In this document: positions 1-7,967 of the stretch, piece after piece
How positions within the stretch are numbered: position 1 is the stretch's first letter
Layout: the number at the start of each line of letters is the position of its first letter
From: an uncultured Eubacteriales bacterium
GTDB taxonomy: Bacteria > Bacillota > Clostridia > Christensenellales > Aristaeellaceae
Length of the DNA stretch: 64,000 nucleotides
Direction of reading: 5' to 3'
NCBI GenBank assembly: GCA_902800625.1
Contig: CADCFG010000012.1
Span: 1 to 64,000 of the forward strand
The notes under the pieces: generated by a model
Databases searched by the model: none
Told to the model about the DNA's origin: nothing
The model's input: the letters and a program-made list of their open reading frames with translations, nothing else
Translations under genes and position numbers: made by a program

Positions 1-333
1 CAGGCCCGTGGGCTTGGTGGGGTCCACAACCTTCACCTTCACCTTGGCCGTCTTGCCGCCGGCCTTGGCCGTGATGGTGGCAGTGCCCGGCTTGTTGCCA
101 AGCACCACGCCGTTGAAGTCCACTTCCGCAACGGATTCCTTGTTGCTCTTCCAGGTCACCGTCGCTGCCGGCGTCACGGTGGCGTGAAGCGCCAGCGTCT
201 CGCCCATGTTGATCGTCACGGTGCCCTTCTTATCCAGGGTGATCTTCGTCTTGGCCTTTCCCGCGGCCATGCCCGGCACCGCGATGGACAGCACCAGCAT
301 CAGCGCAAGCAGCAGTGAAAATACCTTCTTCAT
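1..333 (-). CDS. Secreted bacterial Ig-like (BIG2) protein, C-terminus outside window
   Basis: The reading frame starts at an ATG at 333 behind a good AAGGAGGG ribosome binding site and runs off the left edge after 111 codons. The N-terminus (MKKVFSLLLALMLVLS...GMA) is a typical signal peptide. It is followed by a BIG2-type Ig-like domain with a WKSNKESVAEVD segment and an NKPGTATITAKAGG segment, the usual signature of these surface domains. BIG2 modules act as extracellular spacers or adhesive units. The full size and partner domains cannot be seen, so a specific function is not assigned. Confidence 0.85.
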   Translation of the reverse strand, partial: MKKVFSLLLALMLVLSIAVPGMAAGKAKTKITLDKKGTVTINMGETLALHATVTPAATVTWKSNKESVAEVDFNGVVLGNKPGTATITAKAGGKTAKVKVKVVDPTKPTGL

Positions 334-468
334 AGGGTTCCCTCCTTATTATTTTCCCGGGATGCCGGGTAATTTACAGCGTCATCGCGTCGGATTCGGC
401 TCGTCCCGCCTCGCCGCAGAGCCTGTCTTCTGCTCGATCACATTGGCAGGTTGCAAAATTCCACTTCC

Positions 469-497
469 ATTATACTCAATATATTGAGTATAGTCAA
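469..497 (-). promoter_or_regulatory. Sigma-A promoter with palindromic operator in the spacer
   Basis: On the minus strand TTGACT (-35, 492-497) and TATAAT (-10, 469-474) are 17 bp apart. A perfect 22-bp palindrome at 471-492 (arms TATACTCAAT and ATTGAGTATA around AT) fills the spacer and overlaps both boxes. The promoter points at the BIG2 gene. The small HTH gene at 544 on the other strand is the obvious candidate regulator; that link is inference. A leader of about 130 nt separates it from the start codon, with a CCCGG/CCGGG hairpin just before the ribosome binding site. Confidence 0.75.
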
Positions 498-543
498 GAG
501 ATTTAGTGTGTTATTCTGCCTTCATCGGAGGAAGAATAACACT

Positions 544-753
544 ATGATTTCCTACAGACCATTTTACGAGACCCTCTACCAGCGCGACATGACCGAGTAC
601 GCGCTGATCTTCAAGTACGGGATCCCGGCCAACACGCTGCACCGCATGAAGCACGGAGAAGCCATCACCACCAGGACGCTGGACGCGCTGTGCAGCATAT
701 TGCAGTGCCGGGTGGAGGACGTGCTGGAGTACGTGCCGCCGGAGGATATTTAG
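544..753 (+). CDS. Small Cro/C1-type HTH transcriptional regulator
   Basis: This 69-residue protein (MISYRPFYETLYQ...) fits the short YozG/XRE-type repressor family, in which one helix-turn-helix domain makes up nearly the whole protein. The recognition region is around YGIPANTLHRMKHGEAITTRTLDALCS, and the usual end is CRVEDVLEYVP. The ATG at 544 is chosen because GGAGG lies at 527-531; an in-frame start further upstream would begin inside the operator/promoter region. It is divergent from the BIG2 gene, with a 22-bp palindrome between them, so auto- or cross-regulation is likely. Its stop overlaps the convergent gene at 750 by 4 bp. Confidence 0.8.
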   Translation: MISYRPFYETLYQRDMTEYALIFKYGIPANTLHRMKHGEAITTRTLDALCSILQCRVEDVLEYVPPEDI

Positions 754-956
754 CTGTCGTCCAGCCGCTCCACCTCGATGGCCCGGGCGAACCAGGCGGA
801 AAGATCCGCCTCGCCGGAGCGGGCGTATTGGCGCGCATAGCGGCAGATGAGCGCGGCGATATCGCCGTTGCTCCGCCGCCGGAGCGGATGCAGCGTCTCC
901 GCGATGCCGTAGAGCCTCGCCAGTTGAATCAGGTCATCCTCTCGCCGTCGGTTCAT
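750..956 (-). CDS. Small hypothetical protein
   Basis: This is a 68-residue frame starting MNRRREDDLIQLARLYG and ending AIEVERLDDS. An AAAGGGGG ribosome binding site lies 9 to 16 bases upstream of the ATG at 956. The sequence is helix-rich and charged, with no motif I recognise. A longer version of the frame upstream would read through repeat element A, so the internal ATG is preferred. It converges on the HTH gene with a 4-bp overlap of the stop codons. Coding status is likely but not certain. Confidence 0.5.
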   Translation of the reverse strand: MNRRREDDLIQLARLYGIAETLHPLRRRSNGDIAALICRYARQYARSGEADLSAWFARAIEVERLDDS

Positions 957-987
957 GCCGTCGGCCCCCTTTCCCATGTCCATTGGA

Positions 988-1100
988 AACGATTTCCGGC
1001 GAAGTCCTGCGGCCTCCGCCGGACCGCGCGATCTATTTGCCCGAAGGGGCAATCGACCGCCTTTGACGGTCCGTCCGCTAATCGTGCGCAATTCAAAAAA
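988..1100 (+). repeat. Dispersed structured repeat, family A, copy 1
   Basis: This stretch is about 85-90% identical by eye to 14362-14474. Both copies can fold the same way: an outer stem (ACGATT 989-994 with AATCGT 1080-1085), a hairpin GCGG-CCT-CCGC (1009-1019), a stem CGGACCG/CGGTCCG (1020-1026 with 1067-1073), and inside it TTGCCC-GAAG-GGGCAA (1037-1052). It lies upstream of the small minus-strand gene. The rest of this gene gap (1101-1316) holds an 8-bp inverted repeat (GGTGACAC 1138-1145 and GTGTCACC 1200-1207) and an AT-rich tail; nothing else was recognised. Confidence 0.75.
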
Positions 1101-1316
1101 AGTGCGCCACCCGAAAACCCCCGCGTGGGAGTTATCGGGTGACACACCATAAAACACAATCGCAGGCCCCCGTGGCTTGGGGTTGTATCCTGACCCAAAG
1201 TGTCACCTTCACCTGCGTCAAAGCCACTCGGCGCAGGCAGTTATTCTGTTTTGGAGCTTCATATTAGCGCACAATCATAACACAAGTATGACAGTTACGT
1301 TAATATTATATTATAT

Positions 1317-1760
1317 CTATCTCGACAGCCGAATCCTGCGCCTCTCCTCAGCGGCGGCGAACTCCCGCTTCTCGGCATCGGTCTGGGGCGTGAAGGGCGG
1401 CACGGCCTTGGGGTTGTCGCTCTCGTCCAGGGCCACGAACACCAGATAGGCGCGGTTCACCCGCTCCCGGCTGCCGTCCAGCTTCTCCACGTAGCTGTCC
1501 ACCCGCACCTCCAGGGACGTGCGGCCCGTCCAGGTGACCTGGGCCTCCTGCACCACGGTGTCGTTCAAATAGGCGGGGTTCAGGAAATTCAGGTTGTCCA
1601 CGCAAACGGTGGTCACGGCGCTGTGGGTGTATCGCCGGGCGGCCACCGCGCCCACGATGTCGATCCAGGCCATGATCTGGCCGCCGAACAGGCGGGGCTT
1701 GCTGTAGCCGTTACAGTGCTGGGGCAGCACGATCTGTACGCTGGTGGTCACTTCCGCCAT
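1317..1760 (-). CDS. Acyl-CoA thioesterase, hotdog fold
   Basis: This 147-residue protein matches the YciA/BFIT-type acyl-CoA hydrolase family. It has the RLFGGQIMAWIDIVGAVAA region, which carries the hotdog central helix and catalytic Asp, then VTTVCVDNLNFLNP and a conserved VQEAQVTWTGRTSLEVRV strand. These enzymes hydrolyse acyl-CoA to free acid and CoA in the cytoplasm. The ATG at 1760 is chosen because GAGGAGG lies just upstream (1766-1774). A sigma-A promoter lies at 1792-1820 and is arranged back to back with that of the dipeptidase. The acyl substrate cannot be inferred. Confidence 0.85.
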   Translation of the reverse strand: MAEVTTSVQIVLPQHCNGYSKPRLFGGQIMAWIDIVGAVAARRYTHSAVTTVCVDNLNFLNPAYLNDTVVQEAQVTWTGRTSLEVRVDSYVEKLDGSRERVNRAYLVFVALDESDNPKAVPPFTPQTDAEKREFAAAEERRRIRLSR

Positions 1761-1791
1761 GGGAACGCCCTCCTCAATGCTCGTTTTCCAC

Positions 1792-1858
1792 ATTATAGCG
1801 CAACCGGGTGGGGATTGCAAGGCGCGCTCTTGCCATCTCCCGATTCTCGTGCTATGAT
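1792..1858. promoter_or_regulatory. Divergent sigma-A promoters for thioesterase and dipeptidase
   Basis: On the minus strand TTGCAA (1815-1820), a 17-bp spacer and TATAAT (1792-1797) serve the thioesterase. On the plus strand TTGCCA (1830-1835), a 17-bp spacer and TATGAT (1853-1858) serve the dipeptidase/GTPase pair. The two -35 boxes are only about 10 bp apart, so a protein bound between them could affect both. Confidence 0.75.
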
Positions 1859-1892
1859 GCATATATACCAACTTCCGAAAGGATGCGATACC

Positions 1893-2807
1893 ATGTTCAT
1901 CGCCGACGCCCACTGCGACACCCTCTACGCCATCGCCATCGAGGGCACGAAGCCCGAAGCCTGCGTGGTCACACCCTCGCGCATGGCGGCGGGCGGCGTG
2001 GGACTGCAAACCTTCGCGCTGTTCTGCGGCAAGCACGGCCCCGCGGGCACGCCCTATGAAGACGCCCAGGCCATGCTGCGGACCGTGCCCCGGGTGGGCG
2101 TGCCGATTTTGACCGGCGACCTGCCCGACGAGCCGCCCGCCTCCCCCACCGGCGTTTTCTCCTGCGAGGGCGGCGAGATGCTGGAAGGATCCCTCGAGCG
2201 CTTCCACGAGTTCCAGCGGAAGCTGCGGCTTCGGATGATCGCGCTGACCTGGAACTTTGAAAACGAGATCGGCCACCCCGCCAAGGAGGGCCCGGAGGGC
2301 GGCCTCAAGCCCTTCGGGCTGGACCTGCTGCGGGCCATGGACGCCGAGGGCGTGCTGGCGGACGTTTCCCACCTGAACGAGGCGGGCTTCTGGGACGTGT
2401 GCGAGCACACCGCCCTGCCGCCCATCGCCAGCCATTCCGACTGCCGCTGGCTGTGCGACGTGCCCCGGAACCTGTGGAAGGAGCAGGCCCGGGCGATCAT
2501 CCAGCGCGGCGGCTTCATCGGCGTGAATTTCTACAGCGAATTCCTGCTCGAGGGCGGCGGCGCCACGTTGGACGACGCCGTGCGTCACGTGGACGCGCTG
2601 ATGGAGCTGGGTGGCGAGGACACGGTGGGCTTCGGCTCGGACTTCGACGGTATCGAAAGCTGGCCGGAGGGCCTGGGCCACCCCGGGGATTTCCCCAACC
2701 TGTTGGACGCCCTGCGTCGGCGCGGCTACAGCGAGGGCCAACTGGAGAAGCTGGCGGGGCTGAACCTGTGGAACGTACTCAAGCGGGCAGAGGCCGTGCG
2801 CAAATGA
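1893..2807 (+). CDS. Membrane dipeptidase family M19 metallopeptidase
   Basis: This 304-residue protein has the full set of M19 zinc-site motifs: H7-x-D9 near the N-terminus, Glu92 in the SCEGG motif, His160 in DVSH, His181 in SHSDCRW, and Asp250 in GFGSDFDGI. M19 enzymes cleave dipeptides, often with D- or dehydro-residues at the second position. No signal peptide is present, so it is probably cytoplasmic. The stop codon overlaps the next start (ATGA), which indicates translational coupling with the TetM-like GTPase. The ATG at 1893 follows AAAGGAT. Confidence 0.9.
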   Translation: MFIADAHCDTLYAIAIEGTKPEACVVTPSRMAAGGVGLQTFALFCGKHGPAGTPYEDAQAMLRTVPRVGVPILTGDLPDEPPASPTGVFSCEGGEMLEGSLERFHEFQRKLRLRMIALTWNFENEIGHPAKEGPEGGLKPFGLDLLRAMDAEGVLADVSHLNEAGFWDVCEHTALPPIASHSDCRWLCDVPRNLWKEQARAIIQRGGFIGVNFYSEFLLEGGGATLDDAVRHVDALMELGGEDTVGFGSDFDGIESWPEGLGHPGDFPNLLDALRRRGYSEGQLEKLAGLNLWNVLKRAEAVRK

Positions 2808-4750
2808 ACCGGGTCGTCGGCATACTGGCCCACGTGGACGCGGGCAAGACCACCTTTTCGGAGCAGCTGCTGCACCACGCCGGGGTGCTGCGCCGGGCGG
2901 GCCGGGTGGACCACGGCGACACGCTGCTGGATGCCCATCCGCTGGAGCGGCAGCGGGGCATCACCATCTTCTCCGACCAGGCGGTGTTCGAGCGGGGCGG
3001 CACCCGGTTCTTCTGGGTGGACACCCCCGGCCACGCGGATTTCGCCGCCGAGATGGAGCGGGCACTGTCGATCCTGGATCTGGCCGTGCTGATCGTCAAC
3101 GGTGCGGAGGGCATCCAGAGCCACACGGAGACGCTGTGGGCGCTGCTGAAGGACTACGGCGTGCCTACGCTGCTGTTCATCAACAAGACCGACCGACTCG
3201 CCTGCGACGCGGACGGGGTGCTGGCGGCGCTGAAAAAGCGGCTGAGCCCGGACATCGTGGACGCGGCGGGCTGGGACGGCGGCGCGCTGCCCGAGGCGCT
3301 GTACGAGGCCGTGGCCGAGCGGGACGAGGCGCTGCTGGAACGCTGGATGGCGGACGACTTCGACGGCGAGGCCTGGCTGGACGCGCTGCGCGATCAGGTG
3401 CAGAGCCGCGCCCTGTTCCCCTGCTGGCGGGGCTCCGCGCTGAACGACGAGGGCGTGCTGCCCTTCCTGGACGCCCTGGCGGCGCTGGCGGGGAAGGCTC
3501 CTTCGGAGAATGAAGGCGGGCCCTTCTCCGCCCTGGTCTACAAGGTGCGCCGCGACGGCCAGGGCAGCCGGCTGTGCTGCTTCAAGGTGCTGTCCGGGTC
3601 GATGAGCGCCCGGGAGGAGATCGCCGTCCCCGGCGGCAGCGCCAAGGTGAACGAGCTGCGGCTTCAAAGCGGCGCGAAATACACGACCGTCCAGCGGGCG
3701 GAGGCGGGCATGCTCTGCGCCGCCGCGGGGCTTCTTGGCGTGCGCCCCGGGGACTTCATCGGCGCGGATGCGGGCCGACGCAACGCCTTCCACACCGAGC
3801 CGATGATGGCCGCAAGCGTGCTGTGCGGGGAACTGCCCACGGGCAAGGTGTTGGAGTCACTGAAGCAGCTGGAGGACGAGGACCCGGCGCTGGGCGTGAG
3901 CTTCAACGAGGCCACCGGTGCCATCGACCTGCGAGTGATGGGCGCGATCCAGCTGGAGGTGCTGGGGCAGCTGATGCGCGACCGCTTCGGCATGGAGATC
4001 GGCTTCGGCCCCATGCGGGTGCTGTATATGGAGACCATCGCTGCCCCCGCCGTGGGCGTGGGGCACTACGAGCCCCTGCGCCACTACGCCGAGGTACAGC
4101 TGCGGCTCGTCCCCGGCCAGCGGGGCAGCGGCGTGCGGTTTGAATCTCTTTGCCACGTGGACGAGCTGGCGCTGAACTGGCAGCGGCTGATCGAGACCCA
4201 CGTGTTTGAAAGGGCTCACAAGGGCGTGCTCACCGGTGCTCCGCTGACGGACGTGACCGTGCAGCTGCTCCACGGGCGCTCCCACCTGAAGCACACCGAG
4301 GGCGGCGACTTCCGCCAGGCCACCTACCGGGCCATCCGAAACGCGCTGATGTACACCCCCGGCGTGCTGCTGGAGCCCATCTGCCGGTTCACGCTGCGCG
4401 GCCCCCAGGACAGCTACGGCCGCGTAATGGGCGATTTGACCCGTATGCAGGCGGCGCTGGATCCGCCCCGGATGGAGGGCGACAGCTTCACGTTGGCCGG
4501 CGAGGCCGCCTTTGCCGCCTTCGCCGCCTACAACACCGACTTCCTGGCCGCCACCCACGGCCGGGGCAGCCTGAATTACCGTCTGGACCACTACGCGCCC
4601 TGCCGGGACGCGGAGCGCGTAATCGCCGAGGCGAACTACAATCCCCTGGCCGACGACACGCCGGATTCGGTGTTCTGCAGCCACGGCGCGGGCTACACCG
4701 TGCCCTGGGATGAGGTGAAGACCCACGCCCACTGCCCGGTGGAGGAATAA
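2804..4750 (+). CDS. TetM/TetO-type ribosomal protection-like GTPase
   Basis: This 648-residue translation GTPase has the EF-G-like domain order. The G motifs are AHVDAGKTT (9-17), RGITI, DTPGHADF, NKTD and RGSAL. The length and the short start MNRVVGILAHVDAGKTT match Tet(M)/Tet(O) ribosomal protection proteins and not EF-G (about 690 aa). Known members bind the ribosome and dislodge tetracycline. The domain IV tip, YSPVSTPADFR in Tet(M), here reads LLHGRSHLKHTEGGDFR, so the residues that contact the drug site differ and resistance is not assured. It is translationally coupled to the dipeptidase by an ATGA overlap and is followed by a strong terminator. Confidence 0.8.
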   Translation: MNRVVGILAHVDAGKTTFSEQLLHHAGVLRRAGRVDHGDTLLDAHPLERQRGITIFSDQAVFERGGTRFFWVDTPGHADFAAEMERALSILDLAVLIVNGAEGIQSHTETLWALLKDYGVPTLLFINKTDRLACDADGVLAALKKRLSPDIVDAAGWDGGALPEALYEAVAERDEALLERWMADDFDGEAWLDALRDQVQSRALFPCWRGSALNDEGVLPFLDALAALAGKAPSENEGGPFSALVYKVRRDGQGSRLCCFKVLSGSMSAREEIAVPGGSAKVNELRLQSGAKYTTVQRAEAGMLCAAAGLLGVRPGDFIGADAGRRNAFHTEPMMAASVLCGELPTGKVLESLKQLEDEDPALGVSFNEATGAIDLRVMGAIQLEVLGQLMRDRFGMEIGFGPMRVLYMETIAAPAVGVGHYEPLRHYAEVQLRLVPGQRGSGVRFESLCHVDELALNWQRLIETHVFERAHKGVLTGAPLTDVTVQLLHGRSHLKHTEGGDFRQATYRAIRNALMYTPGVLLEPICRFTLRGPQDSYGRVMGDLTRMQAALDPPRMEGDSFTLAGEAAFAAFAAYNTDFLAATHGRGSLNYRLDHYAPCRDAERVIAEANYNPLADDTPDSVFCSHGAGYTVPWDEVKTHAHCPVEE

Positions 4751-4786
4751 AAAACGCGATGCCGTCAATCCGGCATCGCGTTTTTT
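4749..4786 (+). terminator. Rho-independent terminator after the TetM-like gene
   Basis: AAAAAACGCGATGCCG pairs perfectly with CGGCATCGCGTTTTTT around a TCAATC loop. A-runs and T-runs on both sides make it usable in either direction. It overlaps the stop codon. Confidence 0.9.
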
Positions 4787-4801
4787 ACTCCCTTCACGCC
4801 C

Positions 4802-5073
4802 CGTAACGATTCAATCCTGTCCTCCAGCTGACTTGTGAGGAGGTATCGGAGGGGAAAGCCCCTCTGATGTTCAATCGTACGCGGCGGCATGTACGCCGCG
4901 GGCGGGACCTTTTTTGCGGCAGGGAGCCTGTCGACCAGAGCAAAAAAGGTTGCTTTGCAGATTTGCCGTCCGAAATCCGCAGGGTTTCAGGCAAATCTGG
5001 AGGGGGTGGTCTCGGCGGGGGAGCTTGCTCCCTCGTCCGAAGATAACGATTCAGTCGCAGACTGGATCGTTAT
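4802..5073 (+). repeat. Dispersed structured repeat, family B, copy 1
   Basis: This stretch is related along its length to 58600-58834. It contains successive hairpins: AGGGG/CCCCT, GCGGCG/CGCCGC around GCATGTA, a CCTTTTTTGC/GCAAAAAAGG stem enclosing GGCAGG/CCTGTC, a CAGATTTGCC/GGCAAATCTG stem enclosing GAAATCC/GGGTTTC, and GGGAGC/GCTCCC. It ends in ATAACGAT (5043-5050) paired with ATCGTTAT (5066-5073) around CAGTC-GCA-GACTG. It lies between two convergent genes and touches the MATE stop codon. A short frame across it is probably a by-product of conserved structure. Confidence 0.75.
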
Positions 5074-6425
5074 CACACCCCATATTTCTTCTTTTTCACC
5101 CGCAGGTAGCAGATGAAGTGGGTGGCAAACGTCACCGCCCAGGAGATTGGATAGGAGATATAGAGCATTGTCAGCGTGGGGTCCAGCGGGAATATGGTCA
5201 GTATCCACACCACCCGCAGCACGCAGGCCCCCATGATGGACACGATCATCGGCGTCACCGAGCTTCCCATGCCCCGCAGCAGGCCCACCATGGTGTCCAT
5301 CATGCCGCAGAGGAAGTAGGTCGGCGCGATGACCGAGGTCCGGATGCCGGCGGCAGCGATCACGGCGTCGTCCTCGGTGTAGATGTGGAACAGCGGCACC
5401 TTGAACAGCATCAGCAGCCCGCCCAGCGCCGCGCCGATGGCGAACACCGTCATCAGCGAATCCCTTGCTACCCGGCCGATGCGCTCATACTTCCGCGCGC
5501 CCACGTTCTGGCCGGTGAAGGTGATGGCGCCCTGGTAGATGCTGTTCATGGCCACATAGATGTAGCCCTCCAGGTTGCTGGCGGTGGTGTTGCCGGCCAC
5601 CACGGTCTTGCCGAAGCTATTGACCGTGGACTGGATCAGCACGTTGGAGATGGAGAACACCATGCCCTGCAGGCCCGCGGGCAGGCCGACCTTGGCGATC
5701 TGCCAAACCTTGCCCATGTCCAGCCGCAGCTTTTTCAGCTCCACCTTGATGGCGCCGTCGCTGCGCATCAGGCACAGCAGCACCAGCGCCGCCGAGATGA
5801 CCTGGGAGATGATCGTGGCCAGCGCCACGCCGGACACGCCCATGTGGAACACGATCACGAAAAGCAGGTTCAGCAGCACGTTCACCACGCCGGCAATGGT
5901 CAGGTACGTCAGCGGCCTGCGCGTATCGCCGATGGCCCGCAGGATGGCCGCGCTGAAGTTGTACAGCATGTTGGCCGGCATGCCCAGGAAGTAGATGCGC
6001 ATATAGGCCGTGGCCAGGGGCAGCACCTCGTCCGGTGTGTTCATCATGCTCAAAAACGTGCCCGCCAGGAAAAAGCCCACGACGCCCACCAGCACGCCGC
6101 TGATCAGGCTGAGGGTCACGGAGGTGTGTACCGCGTCCCGGGTCTCCTTGAAGTTGCCCGCGCCGAAGCACTGGGCCACGATCACGTTCGCGCCCACCGA
6201 CAGCCCCAGGAACAGGTTGATCAGCAGGTTGATCAGCGAGCCCGGCGCGCCCACCGCCGCCAGCGCGGCGTCGCCCTCGAACCGGCCCACCACGATCACG
6301 TCCGCGGCGTTGAAGGTGAGCTGGAGCATGCTGGACAGCATCAGCGGCAGCGCAAAGCTCAACAGCTTCGGCATCACCGGGCCATTGAGCATGTCGATTT
6401 CATAGCGTTTGTTGCGAAGGCGCAT
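5073..6425 (-). CDS. MATE family multidrug/Na+ antiporter
   Basis: This is a 450-residue, 12-helix MATE transporter. The N-terminal half carries LPLMLSSMLQLTFNAADVIVVGRF and GSLINLLINLFLGLSVGANV, which are typical of DinF/NorM-like MATE proteins, and the duplicated second half begins near AKVGLPAGLQGMVFSISN. MATE proteins exchange Na+ or H+ for cationic drugs or metabolites. The ATG at 6425 follows GGGGAG; upstream in-frame codons lie in the promoter region. A TATAAT with the extended TGC element lies at 6488-6493 on the minus strand. The substrate is unknown. Confidence 0.9.
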   Translation of the reverse strand: MRLRNKRYEIDMLNGPVMPKLLSFALPLMLSSMLQLTFNAADVIVVGRFEGDAALAAVGAPGSLINLLINLFLGLSVGANVIVAQCFGAGNFKETRDAVHTSVTLSLISGVLVGVVGFFLAGTFLSMMNTPDEVLPLATAYMRIYFLGMPANMLYNFSAAILRAIGDTRRPLTYLTIAGVVNVLLNLLFVIVFHMGVSGVALATIISQVISAALVLLCLMRSDGAIKVELKKLRLDMGKVWQIAKVGLPAGLQGMVFSISNVLIQSTVNSFGKTVVAGNTTASNLEGYIYVAMNSIYQGAITFTGQNVGARKYERIGRVARDSLMTVFAIGAALGGLLMLFKVPLFHIYTEDDAVIAAAGIRTSVIAPTYFLCGMMDTMVGLLRGMGSSVTPMIVSIMGACVLRVVWILTIFPLDPTLTMLYISYPISWAVTFATHFICYLRVKKKKYGV

Positions 6426-6572
6426 GGCGTATATCTCCCCGGGCAAGCTCGAATTGGATTCATCGTGAAACAAATGTGGCATCGCGTATTATAGCAGACC
6501 AACATTGCCTTTGTGTTACCTGTCCGGGCCGCGCCGCGGTAAATCACAGATTTCCTGTTCTCCCGCCCCTTC

Positions 6573-7964
6573 CTATTTCAGCTTTTTACGCACCAGACGC
6601 CTGTAGACCGCCTTTTGAAGCCATTTATTGACCGGCGTGGACAGCACGACCGCCAGCGCGATGTAAATCCACAGATACTTCATATCGATGAACCGGAAGA
6701 GAATGCTCGCCAACAGGATCGTAAAGGCGCTGTACCCGATCTGCAGCCCGACATTTGCCCTGCTCAGGTCGCGGATGATGTCCACGCCGTCGGAGGCGTG
6801 CGGGGCGCTCTCTATGAAATCGGCCGCCCCCTTCACGCCCGGACACCTCCTGAAATCATCGCAGCACTCCCGGGCTGATTTTCGATAGGACGGCGTATCC
6901 AGGATCCTTCTGACTGCGTCCTTGATCCCCGCGATGGAATCGTCCTTCAGGTCGATGCCCGCGCCCATCTCGCGCACCCTTCTGGCGACCGCCTGCTGCT
7001 CATTTGTCTGCGCGTACAAAACCATCGGCGTCGCCATATAGAGGCTCTCCGACACGCTGTTCATGCCGCAGTGCGTGATGAACGCATCCGCCCTTGATAG
7101 AACGTCCAGCTGATCCACGCTATCGTATACTCTGACGTTTTCCGGCAGCGCTCCCAGGCTCGCCCTGTCCACCGTCTTCCCGCAGGACAGGATCACATCC
7201 ACATCCTCTCCCCTGAACGCCTCGATGCACTTGCCGTAAAAATCCGGGCGGTCGTTGATGACCGTGCCCAGCGAGATATACACCAGCGGCCGTTCATGCG
7301 CCTTGTCGGGCTTTTTGTCCGTCAGCAGGGACGGTCCCACAAAGATATAATGGTCGGAGAAGCTCTCCGCACAGGGCTGAAAGCGCTCTGAGGTATACAC
7401 GATGGAATCCGTCTGGTTGTCGCTCTGTATCAGGGAAAACAGTCCCTTCACCTTGTAGCCATAGGCCTTCAGCTTGTTCAGCTCCCTTGAAACCCTCGGC
7501 AGGCCGAGGATCAGCCCGGCCACCTCCCCCGGCGTGTTCTTCATGTACTGGGAGGACACCTGGTTGAACGCGAAGGTGCTCGTGGATACGACCATCGGAA
7601 CGTCGTATTTCCAGGCGTTCAGCTTTCCCCAGAAGCACACGGAATCCGTATAGACGACATCCGGCCTGAAAGCTGTGAACTCGCCCTGCAGGAACGCGTC
7701 CATCGCGGCCGTGATCCGGATGTCCTGGATGGTCATTTCCGTGGTGGAGACCTTCTTCAGGTTTTTCTCCTCCTTCGCGCTCAGCTCCGGAAGGTATTGA
7801 TCGCAGCTTACAAACGCGGCGCCGGTGCGCTCGATCTTCCCGCGAAACTCCTCAAAGGAGTAAAAGCGCACTTCATCGCCCCGGGCAACCAGCTCCCGGA
7901 CCACCGCCAGCATTGGATTGGTGTGGCCGTGCGCGGGAATACAAAAGGCAGCGATTCTCTTCAT
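6573..7964 (-). CDS. MGT-type GT1 glycosyltransferase with C-terminal membrane segments
   Basis: This 463-residue GT-B enzyme starts MKRIAAFCIPAHGHTNPMLAVVRELV, typical of macrolide-glycosyltransferase-like (YjiC/MGT) proteins. The C-terminal domain has PLVYISLGTV and the nucleotide-sugar motif region ADAFITHCGMNSVSESLYMATPMV. Unusually, about 60 extra residues at the C-terminus carry two hydrophobic segments (YSAFTILLASILF and YLWIYIALAVVLS), so it may be membrane anchored. Acceptors could be lipids or small hydrophobic molecules. It is in an operon with the AbrB-type gene 3 bp upstream. Base composition looks lower in GC than the neighbours, which suggests acquisition. Confidence 0.85.
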   Translation of the reverse strand: MKRIAAFCIPAHGHTNPMLAVVRELVARGDEVRFYSFEEFRGKIERTGAAFVSCDQYLPELSAKEEKNLKKVSTTEMTIQDIRITAAMDAFLQGEFTAFRPDVVYTDSVCFWGKLNAWKYDVPMVVSTSTFAFNQVSSQYMKNTPGEVAGLILGLPRVSRELNKLKAYGYKVKGLFSLIQSDNQTDSIVYTSERFQPCAESFSDHYIFVGPSLLTDKKPDKAHERPLVYISLGTVINDRPDFYGKCIEAFRGEDVDVILSCGKTVDRASLGALPENVRVYDSVDQLDVLSRADAFITHCGMNSVSESLYMATPMVLYAQTNEQQAVARRVREMGAGIDLKDDSIAGIKDAVRRILDTPSYRKSARECCDDFRRCPGVKGAADFIESAPHASDGVDIIRDLSRANVGLQIGYSAFTILLASILFRFIDMKYLWIYIALAVVLSTPVNKWLQKAVYRRLVRKKLK

Positions 7965-7967
7965 CGG

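Noticed and set aside
334..468. Leader of the BIG2 gene considered as a known riboswitch (for example c-di-GMP type)
   Set aside because: GGCTC/GAGCC and CCCGG/CCGGG hairpins are present, but the conserved core words of the riboswitch classes I know are not seen.
1138..1207. GGTGACAC/GTGTCACC inverted repeat considered as an operator
   Set aside because: Only 8 bp with a 54-bp interior and no promoter or regulator that fits; it may be chance.
4889..5116. Short peptide frame in repeat B that resembles one at 58647-58840
   Set aside because: The similarity follows from nucleotide conservation; stem-preserving changes explain it better than coding. No good ribosome binding site was found.
4914..6494. 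Long plus-strand frame opposite the MATE gene and through repeat B
   Set aside because: The composition is rich in His, Gln and Arg as expected for an antisense shadow, and it crosses a repeat. No ribosome binding site fits.
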